Assembly (NCBI GenBank): GCA_031396505.1
Contig: JANNKX010000357.1
Coordinates: 1 to 14,053, forward strand
DNA: 14,053 bases
Direction of reading: 5' to 3'
DNA from: JAAFHS01 sp031396505
GTDB lineage: Bacteria > Pseudomonadota > Alphaproteobacteria > Rhodobacterales > Rhodobacteraceae
Below the pieces are notes generated by a model. It was given only the letters and a program-made list of their open reading frames with translations. It was not told the DNA's origin and ran no database searches. The translations under genes were made by a program, and so were the position numbers. This document shows positions 6,976-12,551 of this stretch, piece by piece; position 1 is the first letter of the stretch, and each line of letters begins with the position of its first letter.

Positions 6976-7499
6976 TCGCCGCCCTTTGCCAGTGCGGTAA
7001 TTTCGGCCAAAACGACTTCGGTGATGAATGGCAGATCAAGCGCACGCGCTTGTGTCAGCGGCACCCAATGCAGGTGCGATAATTCATCCTCGGCGCGCGT
7101 GAAATCATCGGCATCACCAATGATGTTTGCGGCATCAGCGAGGAAGAACCGCGCATCAAAGCGGCGGCTGCGTCCGGGTGGCGTGATGGCGCGGAACACA
7201 AAGCGCAAGCAGGTATTGGGCGCAAGAAGCAGGCCGGTTTCCTCATGCAGTTCGCGCAACGCGGCACGGGCGAGCGCATGCGGGGGCGGTGTATCCGGGA
7301 CGGTAAACTGTGCAAGGCGGCGCACGCAATCGGGATCAAGCGGTGCAGGCACGGTGTGGTCGGCCGCATCCACCGCGCCACCGGGAAAGACATATTTGTC
7401 GGGCATGAAGACAGCCCCCGCGCCGCGCTGACCCATCAGAACAGCGTCCCCACGCAACAGAATGATCGTGGCGGCGGGGCGGATCAGGGGGGCGGTCAT
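6912..7499 (-). CDS. NUDIX hydrolase
   Basis: This 195-residue cytosolic hydrolase would cleave a nucleoside diphosphate linked to another moiety. The Nudix box is split: PGGAVDAAD (39-47) is separated by about 30 residues from ARAALRELHEETGLLL (77-92), which contains the catalytic REx2EExG (82-89). This long insert recalls the NUDT19/CoA-diphosphatase-like branch, so the substrate may be a CoA or dinucleotide derivative, though that is a guess. The C-terminal half has RFDARFFLADA (112-122) and LSHLHWVPLTQA (140-151), typical of the fold. ATG 7499 begins at MTAPLIRPAATIILL, just before the first beta strand, and lies 2 bp after the DUF983 stop, so the pair is co-transcribed. The upstream in-frame codons are antisense to nothing relevant and lie inside the DUF983 gene. 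Confidence 0.92.
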   Translation of the reverse strand: MTAPLIRPAATIILLRGDAVLMGQRGAGAVFMPDKYVFPGGAVDAADHTVPAPLDPDCVRRLAQFTVPDTPPPHALARAALRELHEETGLLLAPNTCLRFVFRAITPPGRSRRFDARFFLADAANIIGDADDFTRAEDELSHLHWVPLTQARALDLPFITEVVLAEITALAKGGDQQGVPFFDNSGDVPTFRRIV

Positions 7500-7501
7500 C
7501 G

Positions 7502-7909
7502 CTAGGTGGTGGGGTCGGTACGGCCAAAGCCATGCATGCGCTTGGCCCATTGGATCGCCACGAACACGCCTTTCAGGCGCGGCAGCAGAAACAGCGACAA
7601 TGCCACGGTGCCGGTCCCAAAGATCGCAGACATCACCAGCGGATCGGGCTGCCAGCGAAAGAATACCCACAAAAACAACGGTGCCATCACATGCCCGACG
7701 ATCAGGATGGTGGCATAGGCCGGGCCATCATCGGCGCGCTGATGCGACAAATCTTCGCCACAGGTGGCGCAGTGGTCACGCACCGTCAAAAAACCCTGAA
7801 ACAACGCGCCCGTGCCGCAGTGCGGGCAATGGCGCCGCCAGCCGTGCCGCATCGCTGCGCGCATGTCACGATCAGGTGTTTCGGCGGCAATGTCCGTGCG
7901 AGAAGCCAT
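7502..7909 (-). CDS. DUF983 small membrane protein with a zinc ribbon
   Basis: This 135-residue DUF983 protein has unknown function. A treble-clef-like metal site is formed by CPHCG (28-32) and CATCG (47-51), that is Cys28, Cys31, Cys47 and Cys50. The conserved DDGPAY follows at 60-65. Two transmembrane helices are predicted at about 65-86 and 91-113, with a basic end (RLKGVFVAIQWAKRMHG). The metal site would lie in the cytoplasm if the basic loops follow the positive-inside rule. The gene is first in a two-gene operon with the NUDIX hydrolase. ATG 7909 has only a weak GAAAGA ribosome-binding sequence, and an inverted repeat ends one base before the start codon. ATG 7864 (MRAAMRHG) is a possible shorter start. 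Confidence 0.92.
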   Translation of the reverse strand: MASRTDIAAETPDRDMRAAMRHGWRRHCPHCGTGALFQGFLTVRDHCATCGEDLSHQRADDGPAYATILIVGHVMAPLFLWVFFRWQPDPLVMSAIFGTGTVALSLFLLPRLKGVFVAIQWAKRMHGFGRTDPTT

Positions 7910-7910
7910 G

Positions 7911-7948
7911 GTATCGGTCTTTCACTCTTCAGGTCCCCATACCGATAC
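7911..7948 (-). promoter_or_regulatory. Inverted repeat flanking the DUF983 ribosome-binding region
   Basis: A perfect 8-bp inverted repeat, GTATCGGT (7911-7918) and ACCGATAC (7941-7948), has 22 bp between the arms. In the DUF983 transcript the stem would end one base before the ATG. The Shine-Dalgarno-like GAAAGA (7923-7918) would lie at the loop/stem junction. It could act as a translational hairpin or as a protein-binding palindrome at the promoter. Confidence 0.45.
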
Positions 7949-7980
7949 GCCCAAGGCGACGCGATGGCGAGCGTTGAATG

Positions 7981-8005
7981 CGATTGCGGCGCTGTGCCGC
8001 AAACG
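7981..8005 (-). terminator. Hairpin after the PleD-like gene
   Basis: TTGCGGC (7984-7990) and GCCGCAA (7996-8002) form a perfect 7-bp stem with a 5-nt loop, extended by CG/CG beyond an A-A mismatch. It starts about 10 bases after the PleD-like stop. No U-tract follows on the minus strand (UCGCAUUC), so efficiency is uncertain. It separates this gene from the downstream DUF983-NUDIX operon. Confidence 0.45.
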
Positions 8006-8014
8006 TTGGCGTGA

Positions 8015-9391
8015 TCAGGCGGCGGACAGGCTGATAGTCACGCGGTCGCGCCCGGCAGATTTTGACCGCAGCAGGGCCTGATCCGCCTCGTCAACGATTT
8101 CGGCGACAGATTGCGCGGTGCCGGAAAAGGCAAGACCGATGGAAACCGTGACCGGCACGGCCGTCCCATCAGTCAGTACCACCGCGCGTTCCTTGATCCG
8201 TTCGCATAGCCGTTCGGCAACGAGGCGGGCCTCGTGATGTGTGGTGTTGGGCAGAACAGCCAGAAATTCTTCCCCGCCGATGCGTGCAATCATGTCACCG
8301 GCGCGCAGGTTGGTGGACAGGCGCAGGGCGACATCGGCGAGGACCTGATCACCGGTTGCGTGACCATACCGGTCGTTGACTGATTTGAACCGGTCAAGAT
8401 CCACAACCATCACGGCAAAAACGCTGCCGTCTTCGGCGGCGGCATCGGCGACACGGCTAAGGTGGGGCAAGGCATAGCGGCGGTTGTAAAGACCGGTCAG
8501 TGGATCAATCATCGCCATGCGCAGGCCATCGGACACCGACGCACGCACCCGGTCGGCGGCGCGCTTGCGCGTCAGCAGGGTTTGCAGGCGCAGCCCGACT
8601 TCCTGATGCGGAACATGCGCAAGAATAATGTCATTGGTCCCGATATCAAAGGCCATGGCGGTGCGGTCGGCATCCATGCTTTGGCCCATCAGGCAGATTG
8701 CGGCATGGCGCGACGGCCCGCGACTGCGCAAGTCCGATACAAGCGGCAAGGCCCCGGTTCCGGTGCCAAGATGCGTGTCGATCAGGTAGATATCCTGCAC
8801 ATCAGTCCCGGAGTCGGCGGTGTCCGACAAGGCCTGTTCGATGCTGAGGACCGTGTAGTCGCAAGGAAAGACAAGCGGCAGTTCACGCCGCCAGCGCATC
8901 GCCTGTTCCGGACGATCAGAAATCAGGCCGACACGGGCGGCCTGTGTAAAGGTTGCGGATTGTTCGGCAAGGCCGGGCATCATGTGCATTTCAGCGCCCA
9001 AGGCATAGCCGTCGATCCCGCTGCGCGCCCGCATCAGGTTGCGCAACCGGGCCATCAGGATGCCGTTCGCCACGGGCTTGGTCAGAAAATCATCCGCACC
9101 GGCCGCCAGCGCATCCATCCGTGCGGCGGCATCATGGCTGGCCGACAACACAATCACCGGAATTGCGGCTGTCATCGGGTTTTCGCGCAATTGGCGCAAC
9201 ACATCGCTGCCGGTCATGTCGGGCAATGTCAGGTCAAGCAAGATAAGATCGGGCTGTTCAGAAATCGCCTTGTGCAGTGCCTGCGCCCCGTTTGCGGCCA
9301 AAATCGCGGTATAAAAGGCGGCCTCAAGTTTGACCTTGAGCACGATGCGGTTTGTCGCAACATCATCAGCAATGAGAATTCTTCCGGTCAT
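8015..9391 (-). CDS. pleD: PleD-like response regulator / diguanylate cyclase (REC-REC-GGDEF)
   Basis: This 458-residue cytosolic diguanylate cyclase would make c-di-GMP from two GTP, and its length matches PleD. The first receiver (about 4-120) has the acidic pair Asp9/Asp10, phospho-acceptor Asp53 (LLDLTLPD), Ser83 and Lys105 (TKP). The second receiver (about 152-272) is degenerate: the acidic pair is reduced to S-D (158-159), and the usual C-terminal Lys-Pro is replaced by AHV, as expected for an adaptor domain. The GGDEF domain has DPLTGLYNRR (296-305), the active-site loop GGEEF (372-376), and an inhibitory I-site RAGD (363-366) exactly five residues before it. ATG 9391 is used because the receiver begins at once and AGGGGG precedes it. 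The frame is open for 71 more codons. No divK lies next to it, unlike the Caulobacter divK-pleD operon. Confidence 0.93.
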   Translation of the reverse strand: MTGRILIADDVATNRIVLKVKLEAAFYTAILAANGAQALHKAISEQPDLILLDLTLPDMTGSDVLRQLRENPMTAAIPVIVLSASHDAAARMDALAAGADDFLTKPVANGILMARLRNLMRARSGIDGYALGAEMHMMPGLAEQSATFTQAARVGLISDRPEQAMRWRRELPLVFPCDYTVLSIEQALSDTADSGTDVQDIYLIDTHLGTGTGALPLVSDLRSRGPSRHAAICLMGQSMDADRTAMAFDIGTNDIILAHVPHQEVGLRLQTLLTRKRAADRVRASVSDGLRMAMIDPLTGLYNRRYALPHLSRVADAAAEDGSVFAVMVVDLDRFKSVNDRYGHATGDQVLADVALRLSTNLRAGDMIARIGGEEFLAVLPNTTHHEARLVAERLCERIKERAVVLTDGTAVPVTVSIGLAFSGTAQSVAEIVDEADQALLRSKSAGRDRVTISLSAA

Positions 9392-9449
9392 CGAACCCCC
9401 TGCATCGCCTTTCGCCTGCATTGCCTTGCCAATTCTGGCCGGTGACACC

Positions 9450-9490
9450 AGACTTGCTTTCAAGTAGTTAAGAAAACCTTTCACAAGTCT
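9450..9490. repeat. Inverted-repeat cluster (ACTTG/CAAGT) in a divergent promoter region
   Basis: AGACTTG (9450-9456) and CAAGTCT (9484-9490) form a perfect 7-bp inverted repeat. An inner ACTTG-CTTT-CAAGT palindrome (9452-9465) reuses the left arm, giving three half-sites in 41 bp. It lies in the 149-bp gap between the divergent pleD-like and DUF3572 genes and could be an operator for either. I could not place a convincing sigma-70 promoter here. Confidence 0.35.
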
Positions 9491-9540
9491 TACCATAATG
9501 CAGCCTTTGACGGCTATGTGATCAGGAAACCGGGGAAAAC

Positions 9541-9837
9541 ATGGGGATAACTGGTCCGCTTCGGCAAGAAGCCGCCGAAACTGCGGCGTTGACAATGTTG
9601 GCATGGCTGGCGGGGCAAGATGATCTGTTCGGGGCTTTTCTGGGGGCTTCGGGGGCCAGCCCGGCCGATATCGCGGCGCGGGCCGGCGATCCTGCGTTTC
9701 TGGCGGCTGTCGTCACATTTGTGTTAAGCGAGGATGCGCATGTGCTTGCCTGGGCCGAGGGAACAGGCAATCCGCCCGATCTGGCATTGCGGATACTGGC
9801 GGGATTGCCGGGGGGCGAGACGTGGCATTGGACATAA
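9541..9837 (+). CDS. DUF3572 family protein
   Basis: This 98-residue, acidic, all-helical soluble protein belongs to DUF3572, an alphaproteobacterial family of unknown function. Recognisable features are EAAETAALTMLAWLAGQDDL (10-29, amphipathic helix), the SPADIAARAGDPAFLAAV segment (about 40-57), and a short DLALRILAGLPGG helix near the end. There is no signal peptide or transmembrane helix. ATG 9541 is preceded by AGGAAACCGGGG. The gene is divergent from the PleD-like gene and 11 bp upstream of the HAD phosphatase, so it leads a two-gene operon. A link to c-di-GMP signalling is suggested only by proximity. Confidence 0.85.
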   Translation: MGITGPLRQEAAETAALTMLAWLAGQDDLFGAFLGASGASPADIAARAGDPAFLAAVVTFVLSEDAHVLAWAEGTGNPPDLALRILAGLPGGETWHWT

Positions 9838-9848
9838 AGCAGGGCGCG

Positions 9849-10538
9849 ATGATTGACGGCATTGTCTTTGACAAGGATGGCACCCTGTTCGATTTCCGTA
9901 AAAGCTGGGGTCAGTGGGCCACGCGGCTGCTGCTTGATCTGTCAGCGGACATCGCGGTGCAGCGTCGGCTTGCGGATGCCATCGGCTTTGCGCCCGATAG
10001 CCAGGCCTTTGCCCCGGACAGTCCGGTGATCGCAGACACACCAGCCGAAATTGCCGCTGTGATCGCGCCATATCTGCCGATGATGACGCAGGATGCGATC
10101 GAGGCGCGGATGAATGTGCTGGCAGCGGGTGCCGCGATGGCCCCTGCGGTGCCGCTGCGACCGTTGCTGATGGGGCTGCGTGCGCGCGGCTTGCGGTTGG
10201 GGCTTGCGACCAATGATGCCGAGGCCCCGGCCCGCGCGCATCTGGAACAGGCGGGCATCACCGACCTGATGGAGATGATCATGGGGTGGGATTCCGGTTA
10301 TGGCGGCAAGCCCGCACCGGGGATGCTGCTGGCCTTCGCGCGGCACACCGGGATTGCGCCTGCGCGCATCGCAATGGTTGGCGACAGCCGCCACGACCTG
10401 ATGGCAGGGCGTGCGGCGGGGATGCGGGTTGTCGCGGTTCTGACGGGTGTGGCCGCCGCTGCCGAGCTTGCCCCACATGCGGATGTGGTGCTGCCCGACA
10501 TCAGTCATTTGCCCGATTGGCTGGATACGCTGATGTAA
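9849..10538 (+). CDS. HAD-superfamily phosphatase, phosphoglycolate-phosphatase-like
   Basis: This 229-residue cytosolic HAD hydrolase would dephosphorylate a small phosphometabolite via an aspartyl-phosphate. Motif I is FDKDGT, with nucleophile Asp8 and acid/base Asp10. Motif II is LATND, with Thr121. Motif III is GGKPAP, with Lys154. Motif IV is GDSRHD, with Asp179 and Asp183. Residues about 15-85 form a helical C1 cap, placing it in subfamily IA near Gph. The substrate is unproven, and no Calvin-cycle genes flank it, so a gph name is not warranted. ATG 9849 is chosen because MIDGIVFDKDG is the normal start. GTG 9822 would overlap the DUF3572 gene. The gene is co-transcribed with DUF3572. 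Confidence 0.9.
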   Translation: MIDGIVFDKDGTLFDFRKSWGQWATRLLLDLSADIAVQRRLADAIGFAPDSQAFAPDSPVIADTPAEIAAVIAPYLPMMTQDAIEARMNVLAAGAAMAPAVPLRPLLMGLRARGLRLGLATNDAEAPARAHLEQAGITDLMEMIMGWDSGYGGKPAPGMLLAFARHTGIAPARIAMVGDSRHDLMAGRAAGMRVVAVLTGVAAAAELAPHADVVLPDISHLPDWLDTLM

Positions 10539-10590
10539 GCCACGGGCAGGCCATGCAAAACGCGCAGGGCTGTTGTGCGCTGGTATATGG

Positions 10591-10625
10591 TATCGGCGGA
10601 TGGACGTTCCTATATCCGTCCGATA
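10591..10625. promoter_or_regulatory. Inverted repeat upstream of the adenylate cyclase
   Basis: TATCGGCGGAT (10591-10601) pairs with ATCCGTCCGATA (10614-10625), giving 11 paired bases with one bulged T in the right arm. The loop is 12 nt. It lies 53 bp after the HAD stop and 40 bp before the cyclase ATG. It may act as a terminator for the DUF3572-HAD operon or as an operator for the cyclase. The lack of a U-run favours the second on the plus strand. Confidence 0.4.
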
Positions 10626-10664
10626 GGTTGGTGCATTCCGATTTTCCGAAAGCCCGCATTCGTC

Positions 10665-12407
10665 ATGATCGATCTTCGCGCACACCGTCGTCTTGCCGCC
10701 ATTCTTGCGGCGGATGTCGTTGGCTATTCGCGCCTGATGGGTGCGGATGAGGCCGGGGCGCTTGGCGCGCTGCGGGCGATGTTTGCGGACGTGTTCAATC
10801 CGGCGGTTGATGCGCATCGCGGGCGGGTGGTCAAGCTGCTGGGCGACGGCGCGCTGGTGGAATTCGGCAGTGCCGTCGACGCGGTGGATTGCGCGCTGGC
10901 CATTCAGGGGGTTCTGGCAACCGCCCGTGGCCTGACACTCCGGATCGGGATCAATCTGGGCGATGTCGTGATCGAGGGGGATGACATTTTCGGCGACGGC
11001 GTGAATGTGGCAGCGCGGCTGGAGCCTTTGTCCCCGCATGGTGGCGTTCTGATCTCTGACGCCGTTCATGCGCAGATTGCGGGCAAGATCGAGGCCGCCT
11101 TTGCCGATGGTGGCGAAGTGGCATTGAAGAACATCGCCGAGCCTTTACGGGTGTGGTCCTGGGGCGGCGCGATGCTGCCGCAACGGCGCGCGGTTGCGAT
11201 GCCGGACAACAAGCCGGGGATCGCGGTTTTGCCATTTACCAACATGTCGGGCGACCCGGAGCAGGAGTATTTCTCGGACGGGATCAGCGAAGATATCATT
11301 ACGGACTTGTCCAAGATCAGCGGGCTGATGGTGGTCGCGCGTAATTCCAGCTTTGCCTACAAGGGCAAAAGCCCGGATATTCGTGATGTGGGGCGTGAAT
11401 TGGGCGTAACATCGGTGCTGGAGGGGTCGATCCGGCGCGCAGGCAACCGCGCGCGCATCACAGCGCAGTTGATTGATGCAACCAGCGGCGGGCATCTGTG
11501 GGCCGAACGCTATGACCGCGATCTGACCGATATCTTTGCCGTGCAGGACGAAGTGACGCGGCAGATCGTGGATGTGCTAAAGATCAAACTGCTGCCGACG
11601 GATCAGATCGCCCTGACAAAGAACCGCGTGCCGCTGATTGCCGCGCATGATGTGGCGCTGAAGGGGCGTGATCTGCACATGCAGTTGTTCTTTCAACCAG
11701 ACAATCCACGGGCAATTTTTGAAAAGGCGGTCAACTGCTATGAACAGGCCATTGCACTTGATCCGGGCTATGCGCTGCCGGTGGCCGGGCTCAGCCTGAT
11801 CTACAACATGGAACATCAGAATCAGTGGGCCGGCATATCCGGTGCACTGGTCCATTCGATGGAACTGGCCCGGGAGGCCGTCTCATTGGAGCCGGATGAC
11901 GCCTATGCGCGTCTGGCGCTTGCGATCAATCTGCTGTTTTCCGGTGACCCGTCCGGCGGTAAAGAGCAGGCGCAGAAGGCGTTGGAACTGAACCCCAATT
12001 TTGCCAGTGCGTATGGTGCGTTGGGTAATGCCGAGATTTTCCTTGGCGATCCGATGGCGGGCATGCCCTATTTTCAGATCGCGATGCGGCTTGATCCAGC
12101 CTACAAGGCGCAGACCCTGCATTTCGTGGGCCTCGCGCAATTGCTGGCGCAACATTATGCCGACGCCGCCGAAACCTTCCGCGAACGGATACGGCTTGTG
12201 CCCGGCACCGACATCTCGCGCGTTTATTTGGCGGCGACGCTGGGCCATCTTGGCGCATATGCCGAGGCGCGGGCTGTGTGGGCCGCGTTGATGGCGATCA
12301 AGCCGACCTATTCGCTGGACGGCCATCTGGGACGGTTGCCATGGCACAGCCCGGCAGACGAAGCGCGGATCAGGGACGGTCTGGCCATGGCGGGGCTGCC
12401 GGGCTGA
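10665..12407 (+). CDS. Class III adenylate cyclase with TolB_N-like and TPR domains
   Basis: This 580-residue soluble cyclase is predicted to make cAMP. The catalytic domain (about 8-165) has metal ligands Asp17 (AADVVGYSRL) and Asp61 (KLLGDG). Lys57 and Asp107 (GDDIFGDGVN) are the pair that selects adenine, and Asn114 and Arg118 stabilise the transition state. A TolB amino-terminal-like domain follows (about 184-305), marked by GIAVLPFTNMSGDPEQEYF and SVLEGSIRRAGNRARITAQL. Residues about 345-560 are tetratricopeptide-like repeats (CYEQAIALDPGYA, AREAVSLEPDDAYA, AQKALELNPNFASAYGALG), probably protein-binding. No transmembrane segment separates the domains, so it is cytosolic, unlike many relatives with a membrane span. 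ATG 10665 aligns with the family start MIDLRAHRRLAAILAADVVG. The 30 extra upstream codons run through a hairpin and are unlikely to be coding. Confidence 0.93.
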   Translation: MIDLRAHRRLAAILAADVVGYSRLMGADEAGALGALRAMFADVFNPAVDAHRGRVVKLLGDGALVEFGSAVDAVDCALAIQGVLATARGLTLRIGINLGDVVIEGDDIFGDGVNVAARLEPLSPHGGVLISDAVHAQIAGKIEAAFADGGEVALKNIAEPLRVWSWGGAMLPQRRAVAMPDNKPGIAVLPFTNMSGDPEQEYFSDGISEDIITDLSKISGLMVVARNSSFAYKGKSPDIRDVGRELGVTSVLEGSIRRAGNRARITAQLIDATSGGHLWAERYDRDLTDIFAVQDEVTRQIVDVLKIKLLPTDQIALTKNRVPLIAAHDVALKGRDLHMQLFFQPDNPRAIFEKAVNCYEQAIALDPGYALPVAGLSLIYNMEHQNQWAGISGALVHSMELAREAVSLEPDDAYARLALAINLLFSGDPSGGKEQAQKALELNPNFASAYGALGNAEIFLGDPMAGMPYFQIAMRLDPAYKAQTLHFVGLAQLLAQHYADAAETFRERIRLVPGTDISRVYLAATLGHLGAYAEARAVWAALMAIKPTYSLDGHLGRLPWHSPADEARIRDGLAMAGLPG

Positions 12408-12446
12408 TCTGTCGCGGCCCGCGGCGGTCATTTCCCGCAGGTTTCC

Positions 12447-12467
12447 AAAAACGACGCATTCACGTCG
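12447..12467 (-). terminator. Small hairpin with U-run, minus strand
   Basis: On the minus strand CGACG-TGAATG-CGTCG is followed directly by TTTTT, the form of a short intrinsic terminator. No annotated minus-strand gene feeds into it. It may stop antisense transcription from the methyltransferase region or be fortuitous. The stem is only 5 bp. Confidence 0.22.
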
Positions 12468-12482
12468 CACCTGAAATGTCCT

Positions 12483-12529
12483 TTTGCCCTCACCTTGGGC
12501 AAAGGTAGGCATAGCCGGGGCGAACCCGG
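12483..12529 (+). promoter_or_regulatory. Two consecutive hairpins in the methyltransferase leader
   Basis: TTTGCCC (12483-12489) and GGGCAAA (12497-12503) form a 7-bp stem with a 7-nt loop, and flanking CC/GG can extend it over a bulged T. Twelve bases later, CCGGG-GCGAA-CCCGG (12515-12529) forms a second stem, which ends just before the Shine-Dalgarno AAGGGGAG (12536-12543). The pair may be a terminator for the cyclase, a leader RNA fold, or an operator. I do not recognise a known riboswitch class. Confidence 0.4.
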
Positions 12530-12551
12530 ATCGCGAAGGGGAGTTTGCGCC

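Noticed and set aside
8462..9445. 327-codon plus-strand open frame opposite the PleD-like gene
   Set aside because: It is the complement of conserved receiver/GGDEF codons and shows no recognisable domain.
9942..11069. 375-codon minus-strand open frame opposite the HAD and cyclase genes
   Set aside because: It is rich in Arg, His, Gln and Pro as expected for antisense of GC-rich genes, and it crosses two well-supported genes and their gap. It resembles no family.
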